Positions 1-11,258 of a stretch of 64,000 bases of DNA are shown piece by piece (positions within the stretch are counted from its first letter, which is position 1; each line of letters begins with the position of its first letter). The notes beneath the pieces are model-generated. The model worked only from the letters and a program-made list of their open reading frames with translations. It searched no databases and was not told where the DNA came from. Source of the DNA: Gnetum montanum (lineage: Eukaryota; Streptophyta; Gnetopsida; Gnetales; Gnetaceae); contig MNCI01029020.1 in NCBI GenBank assembly GCA_015680685.1, positions 251,785 to 315,784 of the forward strand, given 5' to 3'. Position numbers and translations under genes: made by a program.

Positions 1-538
1 GAGTGCATGCATGCGACTAGATTGTAATCTGGGATAGACAATGTAAGTATGCTAGTGGTTGATAGTTAGTTTGTGATCATTGTCTTCTCACGTTGAGTTA
101 GTGAAGTGCGAGTAGTATGGTTTAACTCATAGTGTGGTATATGATATTATGATGTTATAGGCTTAGATTACTCCTAAGTGTACTCGTAAGGAAATATGAG
201 AATAAAATCTAAATCTAAATCATTACAGAAATGTAAAGCTACTCTATTTGATGGCAATGAGCATCCATTTCTAGCTTGCCGTACACGTCCTAGGATCATG
301 TAACCGTTATTGAGATTACCAAGTGAATTCACTACTGAGCGAATCAAGTGAAACCACTATTGCATTACTAAACGATTACACTTAATATTTGAAACCAACC
401 ATACTTATTTTGCTTTATTAATGAACATGAGAAAAGTAAAGTACTTGAAAGATGAAAAGAACTAAACTAAAGCAAACATATTAAAGAGATGAAAATCAAA
501 CTAAGTAAAGAAAATGATTAAGTAAAAGTAAAAAAACT
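1..538 (-). repeat. Element K, copy 1: part of the 3' LTR
   Basis: This matches 26129-26666 base for base apart from a few changes. In copy 2 the same sequence is the downstream part of a minus-strand LTR that ends at 26086 with TGAT on the plus strand. The LTR is split by insertion of element H, whose target duplication aaact lies at 534-538. Read on the minus strand it is clearly related to the LTR of element D (shared blocks around CTTGGTAATCCCA and GTGTACGG). The outer 43 bases of the LTR lie before the window start. No coding sequence is seen. Confidence 0.75.
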
Positions 539-3392
539 TGTTGACACATTTAATCCATCTTATGAAGAATAATTTATGAATTCAAGGTTGGGTTTTATTA
601 AAATCCAAATGTTACTGGTGAATGCAAGATAGCATACAAGTAGAAAAAGGCAAAAGTTCATGGGAGTTTAGTTACTTTCTCTATAAAATGAAAGTACATT
701 AACATGTTAATGAGCAAGTAGTGTGTCTACTTTCATAATTGGTGGAACATGGTTTCTATGTTGACTTCTCATTGTCATGAGTGAAAGTCTTTATAAGGAG
801 AAGGACAATAATATTATAGTTGTTGATTTTAATAAAATGGTTAAGTGGTAGATAGTAGAGGTACCCATGATCATTTGCCTTTAGTTGAAGTTTTAAAATA
901 TGAATATATCTTTTGGAAGCTGAAATATTGTGAATTTAGAAGACACCTTGGAATCTGCAAATTGTAGAGAGTGAATAATCATATGAGCAATAAAAGAAAA
1001 TTTCATAGGGTTATGGAAAAACATGTAATGCTATTGAATTTTTCACAAATTGACATTATTTGCACATAGTGATCTTTAAAGTATACACTCTCCACTATGT
1101 AGGCTATGGAGATTTGGCCACAAGGGAATGTAGAGTTTAACAAAAAAGCCTTTTCAAATTCACAAATTTTTTGTGAGAAACAATGAAAGCATCATTTAGA
1201 ATTTAGAAATAAACAACAAAAGTTCTAGCTATCCCAAACATAAATTGCATCCTTGAGAAAAAGAAAGATGAATATTTGCAGAATAGTGAAAACCTACATC
1301 ACCACATTATTTCAAATGAACAATGTTGACATTTAGAAAATAAAAAAAAAACCTAAGAAATATTTCTCATTCAGCAAAATTGACAACACCCATCAAAAGC
1401 AGAGGAAATTCTTAGTAAAACAAAGAATATTTAAACAACAAACAAAATTTAAAATTCCAAGCTCAAGCGTAGGCTGGTATTTTGTTTTAAGGTATAACAT
1501 GGTGTTAGGGCTAACAAAGGTGACATTGAAACCCCTGCAATGGAGGCGTAACTAAAAGAAACTCGTCGACCTTAACTACAATGATAAAGAAATGTGCGGC
1601 CTCCCCCAACTGGATCAAGCCAAAGCCTGGTGTTGATGCCTGTGGCTTAGGTGGATCCATTATCAACGATAACAACTCAACAACATTTATGGTAGTAATG
1701 CGGCAACAAAGGCAATGTTGATATAGGTGCAAGGCTCCACTGGCAAAGGGCTAGGGAACATATGTGGTTGCTTGGTAGAAACAACATTAGAGTTGAAGTA
1801 GGGCAAACCAAATGATAGGGTTACCTCCAAATGCAAGAAGAAGGTGACATGGTGCATGGTACCAAGGTCACGGGAAATGAACCTACCTTCAAATGATTAC
1901 ATGTCTTGCATAGATGTTTTGATGAACATGATGTTAAGGGTGCAAGGCCTATATATATATTGCAAAACTTTAATGTTGGGTCGGGCTAACATATTAGAAA
2001 AGAAGGATTTATGAATGTGTGATAAATATAACTTTATTTTTGAAAAATTTCCATAGGAAGTTATAATTAATTCTACTTGAAATTTGTAATCTCTTATGAG
2101 ACACTTCCCAACTATGGCTTAAATTTCTCATAGAAGTTACAACTTCTAAGGTGGTTATGAATTAATCTTCTAGATATTTGCAAATACCTTTAACTTCTCA
2201 TGATTATTGCAAATACCTCAAGGTCACTATAAAGGGGCCTTCAAAGATAGATTTAAGAAAGGGGGATTTGAAAAACCAATTTAGAAAAATATTGAAGATT
2301 TCTTGTAAAGCATGGCTTGCTAAAGACATCAATTCAACTATGTTGTTTTAATGTTGTGAGTTCATTTTTTTCCATTTTGTTTTAGTTACTTAGCTAATGG
2401 TTTAGATAGTATCACGCTGACATTTAATTTTTGGATTTTTAGGTTGCCTTTATAGTACTATTTTTGTGTAATATTAAACTTCTATTAAGGTTCACCATAT
2501 AAGAGCTTATGTTGTTGAAAAGACTCTACATTAATTTAATAGTAATGTCATAACAAAATTTCCTATTTGAGCATAGAGGATCTAGAAAAATATTTGGTAT
2601 TTTGAGATGAATGAATAGCTTCATTGTTTTAAAATGTATTGCCTTGGTATTTCAATCTTGAAATTGTCAAATTTTTGAAGGCCCTATTGAATGTAATTCT
2701 TGACAACTTTTAACTAGCCAAAATAAAAGCTTGTACTTTGTCGTTTATGAAGCATTTTTGATAGTGTACTAAGATTGGCCTTTACAAAATTACTTGTTGA
2801 GCTCAGAGGGTTTGGACTATTTGTAGTTAGATTGAATTGGAATAGCTTTATTGTGAAGTGTTTCCTTGTATCAATTTATCTTGCTTGAATATTTGATATT
2901 TTACACAAATATGTTTTTTTTTTCTTTTTCTTTCTAAGTCCATTGAATCTTGTTCTATTTTTAGTTTTCTTGTGGAACTTTTTCTCTAGGGGAAATTAGG
3001 AGTAGATTGGCAAAAATGTGCTCAAACGTTTTTGCAAAATTTTATTTGTTATGGGTAACGTACTATAGAGACTATATGGACTAAGTGATTGGACAAAATA
3101 GGAACCTTCAACAACTCACAGTATTTGACAAAGTTAGTTGAATTTCTCTTATGATAGCTAATTATAGTTTCATACACAACTCAACCATTTCAACATTCAC
3201 AACAATAAAAACATACTCACAGCTAGTTCATTTCATAATCACTAAGTCTATTTGGAGGTATCTAGACCTTGGTATTACCAAAGACCAATAAGCAGCTAAA
3301 CCTTATTTGAAGAACACCTTCGCATCTCTTGATCTTAAAAGTCATGAGGTCGAAGGCCCACAAACAGTGACAGTCCCAAATGTTCATCAACA
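539..3392 (+). repeat. Element H, copy 1: 5' LTR
   Basis: It starts TGTTGACA and ends TCATCAACA, so the ends form a TGTTGA/TCAACA inverted repeat. The boundary is confirmed by the 3' LTR starts at 17568 and 41792 and by copy 2 at 26667. At 2854 bp it is long for a gypsy LTR. A TATA box lies about 1.69 kb in, giving a long U3. It differs visibly from the 3' LTR of copy 2 (scattered substitutions and small indels), so the insertion is old. Confidence 0.9.
2228..2233 (+). promoter_or_regulatory. TATA box in the H 5' LTR
   Basis: TATAAA followed by GGGGCC, 1.69 kb into the LTR. The same motif is conserved at 28356 and 43495 in the other H LTRs, which supports it as the Pol II core promoter and marks the end of U3. 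The transcription start is expected about 30 bases downstream. Confidence 0.6.
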
Positions 3393-3399
3393 GTTCTTT

Positions 3400-3416
3400 T
3401 GGTACTAGAAGGAGGG
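3400..3416 (+). promoter_or_regulatory. Candidate primer binding site of H copy 1
   Basis: TGGTACTAGAAGGAGGG begins 7 bases after the LTR end and starts with the TGG that pairs with a tRNA CCA end. I cannot assign the tRNA. A partial repeat of the same leader (caacagttcttttg) recurs near 3485. Copy 2 has lost this region. Confidence 0.45.
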
Positions 3417-3818
3417 CAAGAAAATTTATCACTTACGTTCATAAGTTATCAATTTATTCAAATAATTTGATAGTCCTAGCACAACAACAGTTCTTTTGTT
3501 GCTAAGAGGGCTTTAAAATTAGATACTATTTTTGGTTCATGACCAAACAAACTAATAGTTTGGAAGATTTCAAAGGTTCCAAAGACATTCTTGATTATAA
3601 GATTAATTATTCATTAGAAGAAGAATAGAAGAAGGTTCTTGAGTTTGGAACATGTAGTGGAGTAAAGACCAGAAGGATAAGAAGATCACATCTTTTGTCT
3701 AGTTTATTAGTCTATAAGAGAAATTCAAAGAAGTATAAGAGTTTAACAATCAAAAGGAATTCAAATAGGATGATAAATACTTGGCAAAGAGTTACACCAT
3801 TAGGATTTCAAAACTACA

Positions 3819-4223
3819 GTGATATTCCTATGGAAATTTACAAATATTTTCCTAAGCGTTATTCCTAGAAAAGCTTACTTAGCTGAAGAATACATCCACT
3901 TATTTAAGTTAGCTTTAGCTCATGCAAATATTGAACATCAAGATCAAGCTTGTAGGTTGTTTGTAAAAAATTTAAAGGATATGGCTCAAATTTGGTATTC
4001 AAACTTACCAATCAATAGTATTACAAGTTGGGATGATATGAAAAGTCTTTTCTTGGCCTAGTTTGGTAATTAGTTTGATCAACAACAACTGTATTGCAAG
4101 TTAATACAAGCTAAGCAGGGAGTTAAAAAGTCAAATAGAGATTTCAATATTAAGTTTCAAAGTATTTGTGGACTCTTTCAAAGAAAATATAGACCATCAA
4201 ATGAAATACTTAGAGATACTTAT
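3819..4223 (+). pseudogene. Element H, copy 1: gag, first part
   Basis: The translation contains a retrotransposon gag core: a segment with LALAHANIEHQDQACRLFV, then MAQIWYSNLP and a W-D-D-M helix before an LFLAxFGNxF block. These match the Ty3/gypsy gag capsid domain. A TAG at 4059 and another TAG a few codons later stand where Gln is expected. The reading frame upstream to the LTR is degraded, so the true start is not visible. The frame breaks at 4223 where element D is inserted and resumes at 11475. The region is absent from copy 2. Confidence 0.7.
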
Positions 4224-4283
4224 TGATGAGTCATGAATTTGCTAATGCACCCACGATAAAAGCAAAAACTTGAAGGCTTTAAA

Positions 4284-4355
4284 TGTGGCTGTTGGGATTC
4301 AAGCCCAGGTCTCCATGACCACAACATGGAGTTCTTACCACTAAACTACAGGCAC
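4284..4355 (-). tRNA. tRNA-His(GTG)-derived sequence, antisense in the D 5' LTR
   Basis: On the minus strand this is a 72-nt cloverleaf closely matching plant nuclear tRNA-His: acceptor GTGCCTG/CAGCCAC (one C-C mismatch), D arm with TAGTGGTAAGA (A box), anticodon arm CCATG-TTGTGGT-CATGG with anticodon GTG, and a T arm with GGGCTTGAATCCC (B box). The discriminator base is A. Both internal Pol III boxes are recognisable. It is part of the LTR, present also at 29278-29349 and 34734-34805, so it is not an independent host gene. Whether it is transcribed is unknown. Confidence 0.82.
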
Positions 4356-4405
4356 TTATATATTTTTGGGTTGCGATATCGCATATATGATATTGCATGG
4401 GCCGT

Positions 4406-4425
4406 GTATATGGGGCCCCATATAC
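4406..4425. repeat. 20-bp perfect palindrome in D U3
   Basis: GTATATGGGGCCCCATATAC reads the same on both strands and lies 48 bases before the TATA box. The corresponding sites in the other two D LTRs are near-palindromes that differ mainly at CpG or TpG positions. Just upstream, imperfect repeats of GATATCGCATATA add further self-complementarity. Confidence 0.7.
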
Positions 4426-4472
4426 GCGGCCTCGTTGACGCGGCCCCATTTACACAGCCACCTGCCCCGGCC

Positions 4473-4480
4473 TATAAATA
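4473..4480 (+). promoter_or_regulatory. TATA box in the D 5' LTR
   Basis: CCTATAAATAAGAGGG at the end of the GC-rich U3 is conserved in all three D LTRs (also 29467 and 34956). It is the likely core promoter. Confidence 0.65.
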
Positions 4481-4822
4481 AGAGGGCCTTCCGCCTCATT
4501 TAGACATCCCTTTGGTAGTGTAGTGAAGCCCTTGAATTTTGTTTCCATAGAAGTTAGAATATTTTCCCAGTGCATGCCCACAGTGTGATGCTTGTAATTG
4601 TACGGAACCTTTATTCGAGTGTGACGTACTTGGACACGCACATGATCGGCAATAAAGATCAAGATTACTTCATCATTGCATCATTCACTTAGTTTAATTA
4701 TTTAATTTAATTGTTAATTATTTTTGTTATTTATTGCTTTCTTAGTTAATATTTCTTTATTGTCATTTACTATTCCTATTGTTAAATGCAGAATGAGTAC
4801 GACTTAATCACGAGCATTTAAG

Positions 4823-5215
4823 GAACGGTCCTGGCATCACGACCTAAAACTGATACCGCAGAACGGTCTTGGAGCTATGACTTAAAACTAGCACCACACA
4901 CGGTCCTGGCATCACGACCTAAAACTGATACCACAGAACAATCCTGAAGCTATGACTTAAAACTAGCATCATAGAACGTCCTGGCATCATGACGGTAAAC
5001 CAACACCACAGAGCTTTGTCTGACATGAGACTAAACTATCACGTTCATTCACCAGAGTCCACTAAGACTATAAACTGGCTAGCCTCTTCATAGTCCACCA
5101 CGACTATAAACTAGTATGGCACTATCCGCTACGATGCTAAACTGGCAACGTCCAACGGGTTATGACATAAAACTAATCCACGAGAGTCCGCCAAGACTAT
5201 AAATTGGCAACTTCT
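4823..5215 (-). repeat. Degenerate minisatellite, units of about 37 bp
   Basis: Successive units contain CTATGACTTAAAACTAG alternating with ATCACGACCTAAAACTG, spaced about 37 bases, then a run of shorter variants with GACTATAAACTGGC. The reverse complement (CAGTTTTAAGTCATAG) is the same family as the arrays at 50010-50465 and 59690-60240. Confidence 0.7.
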
Positions 5216-5291
5216 TCACTGGCCTACCAATCTGTAGCTAAAATCAAATGGCATGTCATCATCAACCTGCTCAATGAATGCATCACATGGA

Positions 5292-6862
5292 TTAAAACGG
5301 TGCTCTCCACGGTTGGAGGTAGCCAGCCTCCAAGAGTTCATCGAGTTGCCTCCGCAACTCCGCAAGCTCCATGGGAGACATGCGATATGGCACGCTCGCA
5401 GGCGGCCGCGCACCTGCTTCTAGCTCAATCTTGTGATCAATCCTCCTCCGAGGAGGCAACACCTTCGGTAACTCGGCAGGCATGACATCGGAGAACTCTG
5501 AGAGCAGTGTGCCAACACAATCTAGGACTTCGACCATCTGATCATCCTTGATGTCTATCAAGGTGGCCAAAAAGGTCTCTTCGCCTCTTTTCACCCCTGC
5601 ATTCGTCTGAGCAGCCGATTGTAGTTTCGGCTTCTGCTCTCGATGCGTGATAGAGACAAAGTTGGGATGCTGCTCCTCAGCGATCAGCAGTCCACCCAAG
5701 TGTGGCACCACCATGGCTTTCGCCTTCACAAAGAACTCCATGCCAAGAATGAGCTCGAAGTCATCTAGGGGAACAACCATGAAGTTGCATTTCCATTCCC
5801 AAAGACCCACTTTGAGGCTAGATGAGATCAGCCCGTGCACAGGTTGTGCACCTGAGTTCACCGATTTCACTCGACTATGACTCTTGGCGACGGTCAGGCC
5901 AAGCTTTGCCACCAATTTCTGAGAGGCAAAGTTGTTAGTGGCTCCTGTGTCTAGCATTGCGCTCACCTTCTATCCATCGAGACACACCTCAACGAACAGT
6001 AGCTCATTCGGCGTGTAGGATTTCTGGCAAGCTAGAGCATTTAGTAACTGGAATGGGTTGCATCGGGGATTCGAGCTGCCCTTGCCCTCCGATTCATCAG
6101 TGAGCCGTAGGGATGCGAGTCGCTCTCGCTTGGGACATTCTCGAGCCCGATGTGGCCCATCGCAAATGAAGCAACCAGAAGAGAATTTCTTTTCTTGGGA
6201 GGTTGCTTCTCCCTTGGATTTGGAGGACTCACCCTTCTTCTTCTCCTTGTTACCTCCGTGATACTTGCCGCCCTTCTTCCCCTCATCCTTGGGCTTTTTC
6301 CGGTCTGAATGGGATTCCGGTTTGCCCAGCTTATAATCAACCAAGCCGTCCGCCGCAGCTATGGCTGATGGCAGGTCCTTCACACTCTACCGTCTAAGCT
6401 CCGCCTGAGCCTAAGGTTGCAATCTAGATAAGAAGTTAAACAACTTGTCTTCCTCCAACATGTTCTTGATGTCAAGCATCAAAGAACTGAATTCTTTTAC
6501 GTAGTCGCGAACCGTTCCAGTGTGTCGCAACTTACGCAAGGACTCTCTCGCTAACCAGGAAGCATTGAGAGGTAGGAACTGATCCTTCAGTTCCTTCTGC
6601 AAGGATTCCCAGGTGGTGATCCGAGGACGTCCGGCGCTTTCATCGTCCTCGATTCGATTCCGCCACCACAGTTTAGCATCCCCAACCAGGTACATGCTAG
6701 TGATCGTCACTCGTTGATCTTCGGGGACACGAGTAGCACAGAAGTATTGCTCCATATCCCACAAGAAGTTTTCCAACTCCTTGGCATTACGGCTTCCAAC
6801 GAATTGCTTCGGTTCCGGGACTTTCAGCTTGGAAACGTCATGGGAATCACCCCCGCAAGAAG
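5292..6862 (-). pseudogene. Element N: gag-protease-RT fragment of a chromovirus-like gypsy element
   Basis: Read on the minus strand from 6862, the frame holds a gag core (KVPEPKQFVGSRNAKELENF, then LVGDAKLWWRNR), a CCHC knuckle with spacing CX2CX4HX4C (CFICDGPHRAREC), a protease with DTGATNNF, and the start of RT ending at GYLQPWRAPF. It is a single frame interrupted by only three stops (two TAG near 6385-6415, one near 5968), each where CAG for Gln is expected. It is cut at both ends: the gag N terminus at 6862 and RT at about 5292. The lysine-rich linker before the knuckle is typical of nucleocapsid. It is better preserved and more GC-rich than the surrounding elements, so it probably arrived late. 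Nothing recognisable is seen at 5216-5291. Confidence 0.8.
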
Positions 6863-7214
6863 ATCCCAGTAGTAGTCGTGCACGAGGTTCAAGATGTGTA
6901 CAGATGATTAAGGAACAGATGCTCATCGCAGTTAGGTTAGCTTAGACTTCATTTCCTATTACTCATTAGTTTAATCAATATTATCTTCCATTGTCTCTAG
7001 GAGTAGCACTAATTTAGGATCACATCATACGCCTCACTCTAGACTAAACCATACGTGACAAAGCAAATACTAGTCCAGGTGGAAAGACAATGAACTGCGA
7101 TCAATGTGTAACTATCTAGATACCACAACTAGCTTGTCCGCGGAGTTCGACTGGATCATGCGTGAACGCTCGTATTCGCATGGTTGGGCGTAAGGGTACC
7201 TAGCCGCTCATCAT

Positions 7215-7231
7215 TGACGCCGTTGCCAGGG
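7215..7231 (+). promoter_or_regulatory. Primer binding site of D copy 1 (tRNA-Asp)
   Basis: TGACGCCGTTGCCAGGG lies one base after the LTR end. It is complementary, with two changes, to the 3' end of plant tRNA-Asp (CCCCGGCAACGGCGCCA), the primer used by Athila-type elements. Confidence 0.8.
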
Positions 7232-7351
7232 ATGGTGCTAGTTATCTAGATTAGTTATATCATACAAGATTGCAGTAACAAGCATTAACGATATATCCTT
7301 TAGAAAAGAAATTAAATTTAATTTAATTAAATCACACACAACCTTACAACC

Positions 7352-9349
7352 ATGTCTCTCCTACAAGACTATAATAATGCCACATCTAGTGAGGCAATTC
7401 ATTGGAGAACCAACGAATATTATAACAATGAAGATTGGAGAATGCAACCTGAGGTGGGGGTTTCTTATAAACATAAACGAAGACAACATCGTCCCAACAC
7501 ACGAAATCATAACTTAATTGATGATGATGAACCCCTACTGGCCACTACAAGCTTAACAAAAATACAAGAGGCTGTTCGAATAGCCCATAGGCATCGTAAG
7601 GAAAATCGTTTGCCCGTGCTTGATTTAAACAACTTTCCCAAGTTTTCAAGAGGCTATGATTCATATTCGCAACAACATTTACAAGCCTTCCACAATGCCT
7701 GTACATGGAACAATATTGATAATGTGTGGCAAAAACTTAAGCTCTTTCCTCTGACACTCATTGGCCAAGCAAAAGTATGGTATAGGTCATTAAAATCGAA
7801 ATCAATTCGATGTTGGCCAACAATGGTAGAACTTTTCAATGAAAGATATCAAACCTATGTGAGAGTGTTAGCCTTGAGGAGACAAATCCAAGAATGGAAA
7901 CAAGCGCAACATGAACCCTTGGACATTGCCTTAGAAAGATATTATGCATTGTTAAACAATTGCCCAGGCCATGGGTTCTCCGAGGAGAGGCTAATGTACC
8001 ATATCATAGATGGGCTCCGTAATGAAACAAGGGAGACCCTAGGGATGTATGCCCAAGGTCAACTATATGAGCTACGAACCCATCAACTCCAAGAGCTTAT
8101 TAAGTGAATAGCAAAAGAAGAAGGAGAAATAGCCATATGGGAGAATTTTGAAGGTTCTCAACAGGATCAAAATTTCAACTTAACAAGGGTCCATGATTAT
8201 GAAGAGGAGAAATCAACTCACTTCAAGGAGGTGGAATCATCTTTGCTAATCCTACAATCACTAGATGAAATTGAGGCAAAGATTAATAAGATGACGAAGT
8301 AGGTACATAAAAGATGTGGAGAATATGCCAAAAATAGTAGAGATACAACTATGCCAAATCGAGAAACAGGATGGGACACCATGCAACAATCGAAACAAAG
8401 GGTAGAAAATGATAAGAATAAGAACTCAATTGCCAATTTCACATATCAATGTAACATCTATCTGTACAATCACCCCAAAGGCCAATGTCCAATTTTGTCA
8501 CATTTACATGAGCATTGGGGAGGAATGTTACATCTAGAGTTCGTACAGAGATACTGTGTCCAACCATAGTGGCAAAGACCTCAGTCGTGGGGGAGGCCAC
8601 CGCCAACTGGACCATACCCTTCGTATGTCCTAGTACCAAATGCTTATTATGTCCAACACTCTATTTCTCCAACAAGATCAGCATCCTCTACCTCACCTCA
8701 TTGTTATCATTCTCCCGAGTACTATCCACCCATGTCCTCTCCAACAAGATCACCACCTCATGTGCCTTACACTTCTCCTCAACCTCAATATTCTCATACT
8801 TCACCCCCTTCTACATCATTGCCAGCTATGCCAGAAGATTTTGCACCATAGCACCAACCTACAAACATTACTTGTGCTGCTACTGTCAACAGCAGTGGAG
8901 GTCCTTCACAACGTCGAAGGCGTCCCTTCTTTATACGTGACCGTCGAAAGGGACACCACAATTCAGAAACCACTGCATCTGCCAACTCAGCACAAATCCA
9001 ACACTGTGGTGCATCTTCCTCTTCAAACCCATCGCCTCATGTTACCTTATCAAGGCCATCACTCAATACTCCAACAACCATGGGGCCTAATGAATATTGC
9101 CACATGGGGAGACATGTTGATCCTTGCATACCATCTTAAGGTCACAAGTACCATAGTGGGTCAACTCCTTATAAATTAACCACATCTTATAACTTGCCCC
9201 ACTATGTCAACTTGAATCAAGTGTGTGAACCCCAATGGGGTAAGTATGACCAGGTCCCAATATTTCCAACATGAAAGGATCCCCACCTTCCATTTATTAA
9301 TTCTAGCCATGCTCAACCATTTAGTTATGGAGGGTATCCTCCATTTTAA
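7352..9349 (+). pseudogene. Element D, copy 1: gag
   Basis: The ORF opens at ATG 7352 (MSLLQDYNN), 139 bases after the LTR, and is open for 251 codons to a TGA at 8105-8107 (an AAA or AGA codon in copy 2). The capsid-like part has FPLTLIGQAKVWYRSLKS, a WPTMVELFNERYQTY helix and ERYYALLNNCPGHGF, characteristic of Athila-type gag. Downstream, further stops and a degraded knuckle (CNIYLYNHPKGQC; the second Cys is Tyr) are followed by a Pro/Ser/His-rich tail. The natural end is the TAA at 9347. Capsid and nucleocapsid functions are inferred from the family. Confidence 0.8.
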
Positions 9350-11170
9350 CAACACAAAATTAATAAATGTTTTTGTTTCTTTAATTTTTCAACTTTTTGT
9401 TTTCCAGTTTTTCACCCTTTTAATTTATTATTTTATCTTTTTGTCTTTTTCTCTTTTTATGAGTAATCTCATCCATGAATAAAATACTCATGTGGCTCAT
9501 TGGTTGAGGTGTGTTCTATGTTATCGAGTCTTGACGATCAATTATGTGGATAGTGAGCCCATTACATCCACTCATCCATTCTACAAATAAGAGGTTCTGT
9601 TCAAGGGTACAGTGATATTCTTAACATTTTTAAAACTTAAAATTAATTTTGTGTTCATTGTACCCAGAGTGAAAGATGATGGACCAAGGGGGAATGATTA
9701 GGGTGTGACATCAAGGGGACTTGCGGATTCTCTTTGGTGACGTCTGTGGGAGTTATCATGCAACGTGGTTGTACTAAGATCCTTGTAGATCTAATTAAAA
9801 ATGGGAGTAAGAGTAATCAAAAGGGCACTGAAAAATCCAATGCCGTTCTAGGGGGTCACACTAGAAAGACATGCATCCATGCCTGATGGTTGGCGGATTC
9901 CCTTGATTTAGTAGTCAAAAAAAAAGGAAGAAAGAGAAAAAGAAAAGAACAAGAAACGTGCCACAAAACAAAAATCACTCTTCTCTTGAACAAAATGCCA
10001 AGTGATCATACACCTTGTTGTTATGGTACTCTCATAGTTGCTCATCATGGGATGAAACAATGCTTTACATGCAGGATTCATTGTGCCCTAAGTCAGTTAC
10101 CTCACATCCCAATCTATGCAATCCCTTCTCCGATTCATTCCATCTCGCTGTTCATGTATTTGTGACTCGTGTCTTGTATAGCATTGAATTCATAACTCAT
10201 CATGGTGGTATTTACATGTGTGTGTTTTGTGGAGTTAGTGCGGATTACATTTAACCCTCCTAGTGCCCATGGACACTTTAAGTGTGGTTACACAAGGGCA
10301 TTATAGGTTGGAACCTACTTTGGGGAGGACTTACTTGTGTAATTTTTGTTGTAATATTCACTTAGGACATAGCTCACACACACAATTTCTTACCCTTAGC
10401 TTAATTTTTCAATTGATACTCATTCCCTTATTACTATCCCTCTAATTCAACGTTCCTATGAATCATCACATAGCCTTTTTCTCTACCATCCAAGGTCCTT
10501 ACTGATAAATTCCATACCATCATAATTTTCATGCCTTCAGAACCAGTTGAATTACCCTGGAACCCTATAACAATCGTCTAGATGTCCTTAGTTTACATCA
10601 TTTAATTTCAAAAGAAATATTAAAAATTCGGTACATTCTCTAAGTGCCCTAACTTTGATGAAAATATATATATGTGACCTCCCCGCAACACTTACGATCA
10701 TTTTCCACTATTCACGTGGGAGAGTTTTTCAAAATTTTTCTCTCTCTACGACTTGCGATTGTGAGACCCTTGCTTTTATACCTATATCTCACTCGCTGGT
10801 ACATCAATTTTCATTTCGTTTGAACCTACTTGAACCTGGAGTGTTCAGCTTAGTCGTGGGGGAGGGGCACTACCGAATAGCACATAACGTTTTTGAAATT
10901 CATGATTTCCCAAAGAACATCTTTAAGGGTAATTAGTTCTAAAATTAAGAATAAAATGTGTCAAAAATAATTTCATCCCCTTAGCTATACCAGAAAATTA
11001 AATTTGGAAACCACCTAAGCAAAGAGGACTCAACACTATAATCTTTCGAGGACATGTTTGTCAAATAATTAACATCACACGGAAATAGAGTAAATCTATT
11101 AAGGCAAGTAGTAAGGTATAACCTAACTTTGATAACAACCTTACTAACAATTGGTCCCATGTGATTGCAG
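9350..11170 (+). other. Element D, copy 1: non-coding internal region
   Basis: There is no retrotransposon domain in any frame. The stretch is AT-rich with T-rich runs and ends with a pyrimidine-poor leader and ATTGCAG directly before the ATG of ORF2, so part of it could be an intron or an untranslated leader. The 10741-10973 portion is missing from copy 2. Confidence 0.5.
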
Positions 11171-11258
11171 ATGGCCCCGAAATGTAGACAACGGGAAGGT
11201 CTTGCTCAAGGTGCAATTGAATGATCTCAGAGAGGTGGAAGACAAGATCCTACCGAAC
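11171..11258 (+). pseudogene. Element D, copy 1: start of ORF2, truncated
   Basis: ATG directly after ATTGCAG begins MAPKC, as in copy 2 (33948) and in element K (MAPKRP). It is cut at about 11258 by a deletion joining it to the 3' LTR remnant, with microhomology caa at the joint. Confidence 0.6.

Larger units (their letters stand above)
4823..6862. mobile_element. Composite foreign insertion in the D1 LTR
   Basis: Relative to the other D LTRs, the sequence between catttaag and atcccagtag is replaced: about 50 LTR bases are missing and about 2.04 kb of new DNA is present. The new DNA has two unrelated parts: a minisatellite array (4823-5215) and a minus-strand fragment of a chromovirus-like element (about 5216-6862). 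I find no target duplication and no LTR ends at the junctions, which fits patch insertion during break repair better than transposition. Confidence 0.7.
4224..7213 (+). repeat. Element D, copy 1: 5' LTR with a 2.04-kb insertion
   Basis: It starts TGATGAGTCATG and ends CTCATCA just before the primer site. Without the insertion at 4823-6862 it would be about 950 bases; the complete LTR at 34674-35702 is 1029 bp. It contains an antisense tRNA-His-like segment, a 20-bp palindrome, a GC-rich stretch and a TATA box. Confidence 0.85.

Noticed and set aside
1511-1732. Antisense 73-codon ORF inside the H LTR, also open at 27639-27860
   Set aside because: It lies in U3, is preserved only because the copies are about 99 percent identical, and the 3' LTR at 41792-44651 does not keep the frame. 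No recognisable motif.
5204-5485. Plus-strand ORF of 93 codons
   Set aside because: Shadow of the minus-strand chromovirus frame and the adjoining insertion; same for the plus-strand frames at 5647-5880, 6058-6261 and 6203-6397.
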